Source of the DNA: Neobacillus notoginsengisoli
Lineage (GTDB): Bacteria > Bacillota > Bacilli > Bacillales > Cytobacillaceae
Direction: 5' to 3'
Length of the DNA: 64,000 bases
Assembly: GCF_003515685.1 (NCBI RefSeq)
Contig: NZ_QWEG01000006.1
Location: 222,977-286,976 of the forward strand
The stretch's first letter is position 1. Every line of letters starts with the position of its first letter. Of the stretch, positions 44,538-52,556 are shown one piece after another. A program made the position numbers and the translations under genes. The notes under the pieces were generated by a model. The model was not told the origin of the DNA, did no database searches, and worked only from the letters and a program-made list of their open reading frames with translations.

Positions 44538-46513
44538 CGGACCGCCTCCCCTTCTGTGACAACTTGCACAACCGACTTGCCATTTGTGCGCCTTTTTCCC
44601 GATAAGGCAATCAGAATGCCCGCGAGCATAATATATCCGCCCGTCCAAATCCAGCTAATGAATGGATTCACCCTTGCAAGGACCGTGATTTTATTCTTCG
44701 TTTCCCACGAACTGAGGACCACATACAAATCTTCATTCCAGCGGCTCTTTACTGCCACCTCGGTCGATGGCTCAGACCAGTTGTCGTAATAAATTTTTTC
44801 TGGAAGCACCGGTGCCAGCTTTCTGCCGTTATACATGACTCCCATTTCGGCAAAAATAACATCCCGGTCCCCCTGTTTCACTTTGTTGAAGCTGTTGAAC
44901 GTAAGCTCATACCCACCGATTGAAAAGCTTTCACCCTTTTCAATCGTCTTAATAATCTCTAGCGGATACGCCTGCGAGCTAATAATTCCGACCGCGAGGA
45001 CACCAATCCCGAGATGGACGAGATAGCCACCGTAACGCCTCTTGTTTTTGGCAAAAAGCTTCACTGTTGCAATCACCGTGTTTTCAGCTGTCGCCTTTTT
45101 CCGTGCCTGTACGGCTCTTGCGATTTCCGCTGTATGGGTAGCAAGCATAAATATGCAGGCCGATATTCCGATAATCGCAAACGTCCCTTCAACGCCGGAA
45201 CCGGCTAGGAATGCCGCGAACAAAGCCGAAAGGGCAAGTGGCCAGCGAACTTGTTTCAAAGACCTGGCCAAGCTTGCTTTTTGCCAAGGAATGACCGGGC
45301 AGACAGCCATGAGCAAAATGAGGGCCAAAAGGATTGGCGCCATGACTTTGTTGAAGTATGGGGCGCCGGTGTTGATTTTTGTACCTGTGAGTGTTTCCGA
45401 GATGAGCGGGAAAACCGTTCCCCAGAAGACGGCGAAAGCTGCCGCGAGCAAAATATAGTTATTGAGAAGGAAGCTGCTTTCTTTTGAAAAATAAGCGCTT
45501 ACGGGCACGCTTTTGCTGCGGATGAGCCCGTACCTTGAGACGACGAGATACGCTGCGAAGAGCGCCATGAAGGCAAGGAAGATGAAAAAATAAGTTCCTA
45601 GGCCGCTGTCTGCAAAGGCATGTACGCTTGTCAGAATCCCGCTACGGACTAAGAATGTTCCGAACAGGGTCAAACCGTATGACAGGATGACAAGAAACAG
45701 GTTCCATTTGCGGAGCATGTTTTTCCGCTCCTGGATCATGACCGAATGGAGCAGGGCCGATACGGTCAGCCAAGGCATGAAGGACGCGTTTTCAACAGGA
45801 TCCCATGCCCAGTAGCCGCCCCAGCCGAGTTCGACGTAAGCCCACCAAGCGCCAATCAGGTTGCCGGCGGTCAAAAACATCCAGGCAGTTAGTGTCCATT
45901 TTCTAGTCAGCCTCAGCCAGTCAGAATCCATGTTTTTCAGCATTAGGGAGGCCATCGCAAAGGCAAATGGAACGGCAAGCCCGACATAGCCAAGGTAGAG
46001 CGTGACTGGATGGATAACCATACCTGGGTTTTGAAGCATCGGGTTCAGACCGTTGCCGTCCGCCGGTATGGTATCAGACAATTCAAATGGATTCACAAGC
46101 GTAATCATGACGGTGAAAAAGAAAAGCAGATTCAGCGAAAGCACCGCAAGCGTATAGGGCGTATAGGCGGTTTTTTTGGCAAAACCGATGATGGCTGTGT
46201 AGATAGAAAGAAGCAGTGTCCAGAAAAGGAGCGAACCTGCGTTGCCTGCCCAGAACGCCGACAGTTTATAAATGAGCGGCAGCGTCCTGTTTGTGTAAGA
46301 AGCTACATATGTGAATTCAAAATGCCCCGTTCCTAGGAAATAGAGGAGCAATGCCGAAGCGGTTAACGCTGCGATGAAGGTGCCGATGATGCCGCCTCTC
46401 GCGCTTTCAAGCCATTGCGCGCTTCCTTTTCGAACTCCGGCGATGGTTGCAGCGAGGGTATAGGCCGAGAGCACGATTCCAAGAATCAGAGATAGATTTC
46501 CAATGATGTACAT
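44534..46513 (-). CDS. ccmF: Cytochrome c haem lyase CcmF/NrfE
   Basis: Large polytopic protein (659 residues, about 14-15 hydrophobic segments) of the haem-handling HemeHandlingProtein superfamily. The WWD haem-binding domain is visible (GGYWAWDPVENASFMPWL, near residue 232) with conserved flanking histidines (PVTLYLGY region and HSVMIQERK). It attaches haem to apocytochromes c outside the membrane. It is in a single operon with NrfF-like, NrfG-like, nrfH and nrfA genes, suggesting it is the dedicated lyase for NrfA, like NrfE. GAGGAGGCCGGCAGT precedes the ATG. Confidence 0.92.
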   Translation of the reverse strand: MYIIGNLSLILGIVLSAYTLAATIAGVRKGSAQWLESARGGIIGTFIAALTASALLLYFLGTGHFEFTYVASYTNRTLPLIYKLSAFWAGNAGSLLFWTLLLSIYTAIIGFAKKTAYTPYTLAVLSLNLLFFFTVMITLVNPFELSDTIPADGNGLNPMLQNPGMVIHPVTLYLGYVGLAVPFAFAMASLMLKNMDSDWLRLTRKWTLTAWMFLTAGNLIGAWWAYVELGWGGYWAWDPVENASFMPWLTVSALLHSVMIQERKNMLRKWNLFLVILSYGLTLFGTFLVRSGILTSVHAFADSGLGTYFFIFLAFMALFAAYLVVSRYGLIRSKSVPVSAYFSKESSFLLNNYILLAAAFAVFWGTVFPLISETLTGTKINTGAPYFNKVMAPILLALILLMAVCPVIPWQKASLARSLKQVRWPLALSALFAAFLAGSGVEGTFAIIGISACIFMLATHTAEIARAVQARKKATAENTVIATVKLFAKNKRRYGGYLVHLGIGVLAVGIISSQAYPLEIIKTIEKGESFSIGGYELTFNSFNKVKQGDRDVIFAEMGVMYNGRKLAPVLPEKIYYDNWSEPSTEVAVKSRWNEDLYVVLSSWETKNKITVLARVNPFISWIWTGGYIMLAGILIALSGKRRTNGKSVVQVVTEGEAVR

Positions 46514-46535
46514 ACTGCCGGCCTCCTCGTCGTTT

Positions 46536-47489
46536 CTATATGTTCAATTTCTTTTGCAATTTGTTATATTCGTCTTCAGTGATTGTGCCGTCGATTAGCA
46601 TTTTTCTTAACTGCGCCTTCTTTTCTGCTCCGCTGCCGGAAGCGGGAACAGTTACAGGGACTTGCTGCTGCCTTCTTTTCAGGAAAAGGATAAGTAATCC
46701 CGCTGCAAGCAGGCTGGCCGCGCTAATGCCGGCAATCGTCAGTCCGAGCGGCACTTTTTCAGTCTTGATTGCTTTGGCTTGAGTCGATTCGCCGCCAACT
46801 TCTTCCATCAGCTCGTTTGTTGTTTTCGTTTCCTTCCGGTCATAGGAAAGTGTGAAGCTATTTTCCTCGCCGGCCTTCATTTCTTTAAGTTGATACGTAT
46901 GCATCTTCAGCCCATAAGGGTTTTCATGCGGAACTTCGGTTGCCGGAGGGCTCAGTTTTACATTCGTTGCCTCAATTGGTTCCAGGACCGTGACATTTAC
47001 GAGGGTGATATCGGCAAAGCTTTTAAACGAGTAGTCCAATGTTTTCGTGCTTTTATTCACCTTTATGGCGTCAGTATAAAATTCAATGACGAATTTGTAC
47101 TGGTCCTTCGGTTCGATTTCCCTGCTTGTTTCCCAGGAAATCGTTCCTTTTTCAAGGTCAAGGTTATATTCGATTTCGAACATCTGTGACAAATCGCTCG
47201 AATAGTCGGCCGCAAATCCAATCCGGAAGTTTTTTTCGTTTACGGGCAGCGGAATTTCAATTTTGCCAGTTTGTGCCTTGGCGGAATTGTTGATCAAACT
47301 GCCCTGGTAGCCAATTAGGAGCGGGGGCTTATTTGTATCCTTGTCATTTGGATGGTTTGCGAATTCAGGCATGACTTGGACACTCAGTTCTTCTAGTTTC
47401 AGAATGCCTTTCTCTTTTTCTTCTCCAAAAGCCAAGGACGGCATCATAAGGGCAAAACATAATAAGATAACGGAAAGTTTTTTCCCCAT
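46536..47489 (-). CDS. Uncharacterised exported, membrane-anchored protein of the nrf operon (SHOCT-like tail)
   Basis: First gene of the operon; 317 residues. A signal peptide (KLSVILLCFALMMPSLAFG) is followed by a beta-rich external domain of about 200 residues, a membrane helix (about 251-273, GLTIAGISAASLLAAGLLILFL), and a short cytoplasmic C-terminus ending in AQLRKMLIDGTITEDEYNKLQ, a SHOCT-like helical hairpin. I do not recognise the external domain. Conserved position suggests a role in cytochrome c assembly or stability. The ATG at 47489 has AAGGA upstream. Confidence 0.8.
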   Translation of the reverse strand: MGKKLSVILLCFALMMPSLAFGEEKEKGILKLEELSVQVMPEFANHPNDKDTNKPPLLIGYQGSLINNSAKAQTGKIEIPLPVNEKNFRIGFAADYSSDLSQMFEIEYNLDLEKGTISWETSREIEPKDQYKFVIEFYTDAIKVNKSTKTLDYSFKSFADITLVNVTVLEPIEATNVKLSPPATEVPHENPYGLKMHTYQLKEMKAGEENSFTLSYDRKETKTTNELMEEVGGESTQAKAIKTEKVPLGLTIAGISAASLLAAGLLILFLKRRQQQVPVTVPASGSGAEKKAQLRKMLIDGTITEDEYNKLQKKLNI

Positions 47490-47605
47490 TGGTCTTCTTC
47501 CTTTCATGGGCGTATTTCTTCACAATCGTTGGTTTCATTGTTTTATAAGCTAAGAAAAATTGGTTTGTTACTACCTTATTTAAACCACGGAAAAGATCCT
47601 CATTC

Positions 47606-47621
47606 TGTGACCTACATCACA
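47606..47621. promoter_or_regulatory. Fnr-type operator upstream of the nrf operon
   Basis: TGTGACCTACATCACA: a perfect TGTGA-N6-TCACA dyad, the Fnr consensus of Bacillus. It lies 117 bases upstream of the first gene's start. A -10-like TAAATA (complement of 47577-47582) would put transcription about 43 bases from the dyad centre, the class II activator position. It fits expression under oxygen limitation. Confidence 0.8.
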
Positions 47622-47829
47622 AAATTTAAGAGGGTGTTTTCCAAATTGTGAACGGCTTCTTATAGTGAAAAACGAGAGAATACCGAAAAGCTAACATACG
47701 GATGGGTTTCAGCTTTTGAAGGGGTTGTGAAGAAATTATGAAGATTTTATGAACTTATACAGAGAGCTTTGAGTACCACGGACGAAAGTGAGTTAAATTG
47801 TTGCAAAAGGGAATTTTTGCATAATCAAA

Positions 47830-47856
47830 AGGCAGCGCCCAGGGGGGGCACTGCCT
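47830..47856 (-). terminator. Terminator of the small 59-codon gene
   Basis: Arms AGGCAGCGCCC and GGGCACTGCCT (one mismatch) around a 5-base loop, followed by TTTTG on the minus strand. Confidence 0.75.
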
Positions 47857-47872
47857 AAGAGGAAATTCATTG

Positions 47873-48052
47873 TTATGAGTATTTATCATTTTCCACGTGC
47901 ATCTTCGACTTTACTCGCTGGCCGCCGGAATCTTCATATGCCTTTTTGGCCCTGTCGATTAAATTGAATTCACTTCCGGCTTCGATATTTTGGCTGTTCA
48001 ACCCGTTTCTTGTCTTCTGCTCCGGATTATTTTGCTTTGATCTTTTTTTCAT
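47873..48052 (-). CDS. Small hydrophilic protein of 59 residues
   Basis: A short reading frame not usually caught by length cut-offs. It starts MKKRSKQNNPEQKTRNG, contains EAGSEFNLIDRAKKAYEDSG, and ends KMHVENDKYS. It is very polar, rich in Lys, Asn and Gln, with no cysteine and no membrane segment. A strong GGAGGGGG lies eight bases before the ATG and a terminator follows. The composition recalls minor small spore proteins, but I do not recognise it. It is upstream of the nrf operon and downstream of ytzC. Confidence 0.65.
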   Translation of the reverse strand: MKKRSKQNNPEQKTRNGLNSQNIEAGSEFNLIDRAKKAYEDSGGQRVKSKMHVENDKYS

Positions 48053-48068
48053 GCGTCCGTCCCCCTCC

Positions 48069-48332
48069 TTAATACCTTTGCAGGATTAAGTCGTTCTGGA
48101 TCCCCTGAAGCTGGAGCCTCATTCGGTTGAGCCTTTCCCGCTGCTGAGAGTTGGCGGAGAATGCCAGTACGGTCATTTCATTGTACGTATCTTCCAGCGC
48201 CTTTAATGCTTCCGTATAGCCGTCCGCGTTATAATGCTCTTGCCTGGCGGTATGGTTATATTGCTCCTGAGCAAACTCGATTGTTTGCTGGCATTTGCTG
48301 ATAAATTCGTCTATTGATTGCCGGGTTGCCAA
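48069..48332 (-). CDS. ytzC: YtzC, DUF2524 family protein
   Basis: An 87-residue helical protein (MATRQSIDEFISKCQQ..., then LEDTYNEMTVLAFSANSQQRERLNRMRLQLQG) fitting the DUF2524/YtzC family of Bacillus. Function unknown. The start is TTG at 48332, with GGGGGG six bases upstream; the much longer frame upstream of it is a shadow. It sits 16 bases before the 59-codon gene, so the two probably share a transcript. Confidence 0.78.
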   Translation of the reverse strand: MATRQSIDEFISKCQQTIEFAQEQYNHTARQEHYNADGYTEALKALEDTYNEMTVLAFSANSQQRERLNRMRLQLQGIQNDLILQRY

Positions 48333-48542
48333 TGAAGTCCCCCCTATCTTGTTGATTCGGCCTGCTGACCGGCAGGCCGGAACCTGCCAAAGCAGTTTCA
48401 TTCTTATTGTGTTCACCCAGCCGGCATCTATCACCTTCTGCAGCTGATAAATACTGCCAGGAAATGAAATAGCATAGTTGGTCAGTTCATGGTAAAATTC
48501 ATAAGGACCTAAACTAAAGAGTAGAAAAAGGGGTATGCACGT

Positions 48543-49508
48543 ATGAAGCAAACGAACCCTTTTCCATTTGCTATGGACGAGAAAAGATACCACACATGGA
48601 ATTACCATCTGCGCAGCCATTTCGGCCACAAAGTGTTCAAGGTGGCGCTCGATGGCGGCTTTGACTGTCCGAACAGGGATGGGACGGTCGCACATGGCGG
48701 CTGTACATTCTGCAGCGCTGCTGGCTCAGGTGATTTTGCCGGAAAGCGCGCCGATGAGCTCGAAACACAATTCCATGAAATTAAAGATAAAATGCATACA
48801 AAATGGAAAGACGGCAAATATATGGCCTATTTCCAGGCCTTCACCAATACACATGCTCCTGTCGCGGAACTGCGCGAAAAATTTGAAGCAGTTCTAAAGC
48901 AGGATGGGGTTGTCGGACTGTCGATTGCGACAAGGCCTGACTGCCTGCCGGATGATGTCGTCGAGTACCTTGCCGAACTGAACGAACGGACATACCTATG
49001 GGTGGAACTTGGCCTCCAGACGGTGCATGAACGGACTGCAAAGCTTGTAAACCGGGCCCATGATTTCAATTGCTATGTTGAAGGAGTTGAAAAGCTTCGC
49101 AGGCATGGAATCCGGATCTGTACACATATTATTAACGGACTTCCGTTAGAATCTACGGACATGATGCTGGAAACAGCCCGCGAAGTCGCAAAACTTGATG
49201 TTCAAGGGATAAAAATTCACCTGCTTCATCTTTTGAAAGGCACACCGATGGTTAAACAATATGAAAAAGGGCTTTTGGAATTCCTTCAGTTTGATGAGTA
49301 TATCAATTTGGTGTGCGACCAATTGGAGATTTTGCCGCCTGAAATGATTGTCCATCGGATTACCGGTGACGGGCCAATTAATCTGATGGTCGGGCCGATG
49401 TGGAGTGTCAACAAGTGGGAAGTGCTGAATGCAATTGATGCGGAAATGAAGCGCCGCAACAGCTGGCAAGGCAAGTTTTGCCATCATGCACCGGCAAAAG
49501 CTAAATAA
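48543..49508 (+). CDS. mnmL: Radical SAM protein MnmL (YtqA), tRNA wobble uridine modification
   Basis: A 321-residue radical SAM enzyme with the cluster cysteines C42, C54 and C57 (DCPNRDGTVAHGGCTFC), the nine-residue-plus spacing of the YtqA/TIGR01212 subgroup. Work in B. subtilis and streptococci placed YtqA (MnmL) in conversion of cmnm5s2U towards nm5s2U in tRNAs for Glu, Gln and Lys, in organisms lacking MnmC. AGGGG precedes the ATG. The methylase partner mnmM follows after 31 bases, so the two form an operon. Confidence 0.92.
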   Translation: MKQTNPFPFAMDEKRYHTWNYHLRSHFGHKVFKVALDGGFDCPNRDGTVAHGGCTFCSAAGSGDFAGKRADELETQFHEIKDKMHTKWKDGKYMAYFQAFTNTHAPVAELREKFEAVLKQDGVVGLSIATRPDCLPDDVVEYLAELNERTYLWVELGLQTVHERTAKLVNRAHDFNCYVEGVEKLRRHGIRICTHIINGLPLESTDMMLETAREVAKLDVQGIKIHLLHLLKGTPMVKQYEKGLLEFLQFDEYINLVCDQLEILPPEMIVHRITGDGPINLMVGPMWSVNKWEVLNAIDAEMKRRNSWQGKFCHHAPAKAK

Positions 49509-49539
49509 AGATTTATAAATGATTGTGGGGGTATGAGTT

Positions 49540-50112
49540 ATGAAGCTTGAAGGGGTCCTTCCATTTGCCAGGAACCTTCTCGAAAAGGCTGTTGGCGCCG
49601 GCGGAGCAGTTGTCGATGCAACAATGGGGAATGGGCATGACACACTTTTTCTAGCCAGGCTTGTCGGCAAAAATGGAGCCGTCTTCGCATTTGATGTCCA
49701 GCCTGAAGCGTTGGAGGCTACACGTGAGCGGTTGAGCGAGCATGATGCCCTAAACCAGGCGTCACTTTTCCTGGCGGGGCATGAACAGGCAGCTGAGTTC
49801 ATTCCTGCTTCCTATCACGGTAAAATCAAAGGCGCGATTTTTAATCTTGGCTACTTGCCAGGCAGCGATAAAAGTGTGATCACAAAACCAGCCACAACCA
49901 TTGCGGCGGTTGAAAAGCTGCTGGAAATGATGGCTCCGGAAGGAATCATCGTCCTGGTTGTGTACCACGGGCATGAAGGCGGGGCGGCCGAGCGGGACAG
50001 TCTGATCGATTATGTCAGCCGCCTTGACCAAAAAAAGGCACATGTTCTTCAATATCAGTTTATTAACCAGCAAAATCATCCGCCGTTTATTATTGCGATT
50101 GAAAAGCGCTAA
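49540..50112 (+). CDS. mnmM: tRNA methyltransferase MnmM (YtqB)
   Basis: A 190-residue class I SAM methyltransferase. It has motif I VDATMGNGHDTLFLA (near residue 27), FAFDVQPEAL, and the catalytic-region NLGYLPGSDKSV (near 105), typical of the rRNA-methylase-like YtqB family. It methylates nm5s2U34 to mnm5s2U34. GGGGG precedes the ATG. Cotranscribed with mnmL and followed by tandem array 2. Confidence 0.92.
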   Translation: MKLEGVLPFARNLLEKAVGAGGAVVDATMGNGHDTLFLARLVGKNGAVFAFDVQPEALEATRERLSEHDALNQASLFLAGHEQAAEFIPASYHGKIKGAIFNLGYLPGSDKSVITKPATTIAAVEKLLEMMAPEGIIVLVVYHGHEGGAAERDSLIDYVSRLDQKKAHVLQYQFINQQNHPPFIIAIEKR

Positions 50113-50185
50113 CAACATACACCTTGTCATTAGGAGAAGTCTCGCACAGCTAGGGGCAGCCAGTCTTTTGCCATTGAAGGAGGTT

Positions 50186-50445
50186 TTAGAGACCGAACGG
50201 CAGTGGCCAGAACGTCCTTCGGGCTCTAAAGACACACTTAGCGACCGAACAACTGTGGCCAGAACGTCCTTCGGGCTCTAAAGACACACTTAGAGACCGA
50301 ACGGCAGTGGCCAGACGATGCTTCGGGCTCTAAACGCACAATTAGCGACCGAACGGCAATGGCCAGACGGTCCTTCGGGCTCTAAAGGCTCACTTAGCGA
50401 CCGAACGGCAATGGTCAGAACCGCCTTCGGGCTCTAAACGCATAC
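50186..50445. repeat. Tandem array 2: five 52-bp hairpin units
   Basis: Units start at 50186, 50238, 50290, 50342 and 50394, a strict 52-base period. Each has arms TTAGMGACCGAA (M = A or C) and TTCGGGCTCTAA separated by 20 bases, with an 8-base linker; the right arm is identical in all five units. A partial sixth start follows at 50446. It lies between the convergent 3' ends of mnmM and ytpB. Non-coding. The sequence is unrelated to array 1. Confidence 0.93.
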
Positions 50446-50485
50446 TTAGCCTCCCTTCGTGGAGTTGGATTAAAATACACTAAAA

Positions 50486-50516
50486 AGGCCTTCCGCCATT
50501 TTCTGACGGAGGCCTC
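50486..50516 (-). terminator. ytpB terminator
   Basis: On the minus strand AGGCCTCCG pairs with CGGAAGGCCT (one bulged A), followed by TTTTTAG. Confidence 0.8.
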
Positions 50517-50519
50517 TTT

Positions 50520-51590
50520 TTAGTTTGGCAGTACTTTTTGGAACAGGCGGTAGGCTATTCCATTAATGTAGAAAAAGCGGCTGACCGGCCCGCCGTACTG
50601 GATGATTTTTTTTGCAAGACGGCGTACGCCCGCCTGGCTGCGGACTTTTTCATCCGAAAGATAAATCCCTAGAAGTCCTCGATTAATGAGCCGGTGGAAC
50701 CTAGGATTCGGAAGTCCTTCCGTATGCCGGTCAGCTTCTTTGATAAAATGCATCAGCCTTTCAAAAAGAGCTTCCTGGCTTTGATAATAAAAACAGAAAT
50801 TTAAATCTCCGCCTTCCCTGTCCTCTTCCTGGTCGATTAAGTAATCGAGCAGGATGTGAAGCCCCTGAATATATGGAAAGTAGCCATTCATGACCCTTTG
50901 GGCATCATCCTTAAGAAAATCAGTCCCTAATGCATAGGAAACAAGGCAGAAAATGCCGAGGGTCGAACCTGAACATGCGGAGAATTCATACCATTCCATT
51001 TCCGGCATCCGTTTTTTGTGCCTTGCGAACCATTCAATCAGCCGTCCCTCTCGTTCTTCTGGGATAACATGTTTATGTACCTGAAGTTCACAGTAAAACC
51101 CGCATAAATCCAAAAGATGGTCCTTAATGACCGGGTACCTTTCCATTGATTCAAGCACCGACTTGCACGTGTCAACAAGCGCCGCCAAATAGCCGCCGTC
51201 ATCCCGGTCTTCGCGTTTCGAGTAGTAGTCACCGTACGAAGGAGCGGGCAGAAGCGCATCAAACATCGCATCGTGCAGGCTTGCAAAATCGTCCGGATCA
51301 AGGGAAGTGCTCCGGTCGCACAGATTATCGAGGTAATCGCTGATGGTCTGGTACGCGACAATGAATTTAATTGCTCTTCTATATTCCTTTTTCGCAATGA
51401 GGGCGAGGATGGCCCCGCCTTCACAATGGAATGTTTTTGTTTCAATACTGGCGAGCGCCTGCCTGCGCAGTTCCTCATTTGGGATCGCCTCAGCCCTCTT
51501 TTTCCAGTGCGAGAGTTCTTCCCTTACTGCCGGCAGGATTGTTTTGTATGTTTTTGCCATTAAGCTGGCCGGTTTAACTGGGATTGCCAT
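50520..51590 (-). CDS. ytpB: Tetraprenyl-beta-curcumene synthase YtpB
   Basis: Sesquarterpene/C35 terpene cyclase (DUF2600 family), 356 residues. In B. subtilis YtpB converts heptaprenyl diphosphate to tetraprenyl-beta-curcumene, the precursor of baciterpenols in spores. The acidic segments DYLDNLCDRSTSLDPDD (near 90) and QEEDREGGDLNF (near 253) are candidate metal-diphosphate sites. The ATG at 51590 is preceded by AGGTGAT; an upstream GTG/ATG pair is in frame but lies on that site. It begins 14 bases past the ytpA stop; the two form an operon. Confidence 0.9.
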   Translation of the reverse strand: MAIPVKPASLMAKTYKTILPAVREELSHWKKRAEAIPNEELRRQALASIETKTFHCEGGAILALIAKKEYRRAIKFIVAYQTISDYLDNLCDRSTSLDPDDFASLHDAMFDALLPAPSYGDYYSKREDRDDGGYLAALVDTCKSVLESMERYPVIKDHLLDLCGFYCELQVHKHVIPEEREGRLIEWFARHKKRMPEMEWYEFSACSGSTLGIFCLVSYALGTDFLKDDAQRVMNGYFPYIQGLHILLDYLIDQEEDREGGDLNFCFYYQSQEALFERLMHFIKEADRHTEGLPNPRFHRLINRGLLGIYLSDEKVRSQAGVRRLAKKIIQYGGPVSRFFYINGIAYRLFQKVLPN

Positions 51591-51603
51591 TCTTATCACC
51601 TAT

Positions 51604-52410
51604 TTAGTCGATTACGTAACCAATCGAGCGCAGCTGGCCGTGGACAAAATCACGGGCATATTCGAACACTTTTTCGCGCTCTGGTTCATTAAAAATTTCA
51701 TGGTAGAAGCTTGGCCACTCTTTGTACATTTTTTCCGAAAGCGGAGCATGGTTAAACCATGTATTAACCGCTTTTTTATTGACAATCTTGTCATCGCCGG
51801 CCTGCATAACCAGTGCCGGAACGTCCTTTATTTTGCCAAGTGCCTCGAATGCTTGCTTCATCGCATCCTGAAGCTCCCGGTACCATCTAACGGACACCTT
51901 CGTCACATACAGGGTGTCATTTAAATCAAATTCCTGAACTTCCTTATTTCTCGTTGCCATTTTCACAGTGATGCCTGAATTCATTTTAAATGAAGGGAAA
52001 ACCGCATTTAAACCGTAGGAAAGCGTATTGATAACCCTGGAAGGCTGGTGAACGAGACCGAGGCACGGCGAAGACAAGATTACTCCCGCAAGCGTCAATT
52101 CCTCTTCTTGCAAAAGCCGGATTGCAATCAGCCCGCCCATGCTATGACCGAGTAAAAAAACTGGCAGCCCGTATGAATAGGCAGCCTCGATCCAATCCTT
52201 CACCTCGTCCAAATACTCATCGAAAGAATCGACATGGCCGCGGCTGGCACGGGTCGTCATTCCCTGGCCCGGCAGATCACCCATAATGACATGGAATCCC
52301 GAAGAACGCCACATCTCGATCAGCCAGCTATAACGCCGACGATGCTCCATCGCACCGTGCACCATCACAATAACGGCTTTCGCACCGCCGTCTGCTTCCC
52401 ATTTCCACAT
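51604..52410 (-). CDS. ytpA: Alpha/beta hydrolase, phospholipase YtpA
   Basis: A 268-residue serine hydrolase with the nucleophile elbow LGHSMGGL (Ser near residue 92), an Asp in MQAGDDKIVNK (near 210) and a late His in PSFYHEIF (near 242), the lysophospholipase-type order. In B. subtilis YtpA makes the phospholipid antibiotic bacilysocin. No signal peptide, so it acts inside or at the inner membrane. GGAGGAAGCAGTTT precedes the ATG. It leads the ytpAB pair and is divergent from ytoA. Confidence 0.9.
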   Translation of the reverse strand: MWKWEADGGAKAVIVMVHGAMEHRRRYSWLIEMWRSSGFHVIMGDLPGQGMTTRASRGHVDSFDEYLDEVKDWIEAAYSYGLPVFLLGHSMGGLIAIRLLQEEELTLAGVILSSPCLGLVHQPSRVINTLSYGLNAVFPSFKMNSGITVKMATRNKEVQEFDLNDTLYVTKVSVRWYRELQDAMKQAFEALGKIKDVPALVMQAGDDKIVNKKAVNTWFNHAPLSEKMYKEWPSFYHEIFNEPEREKVFEYARDFVHGQLRSIGYVID

Positions 52411-52556
52411 AAACTGCTTCCTCCTAGCTTACCTTAACTCACGTTAAAAGTACTATAACATAGAATTCGGCTTTACCTGAGCCGATATGCTTTGCAAGTT
52501 TCAGACCATATCCTGTACACTTTCAATGTAGAAACATGGCAAAGGAGCGTAATAAA

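Noticed and set aside
48333..48695. Long N-terminal extension of the ytzC frame on the minus strand
   Set aside because: The TTG at 48332 has a clear ribosome site and matches the family start; the upstream part overlaps mnmL on the other strand.
50186..50445. The 52 bp array downstream of mnmM as a CRISPR array
   Set aside because: Intervals between arms are near-identical from unit to unit, and no cas genes are present.
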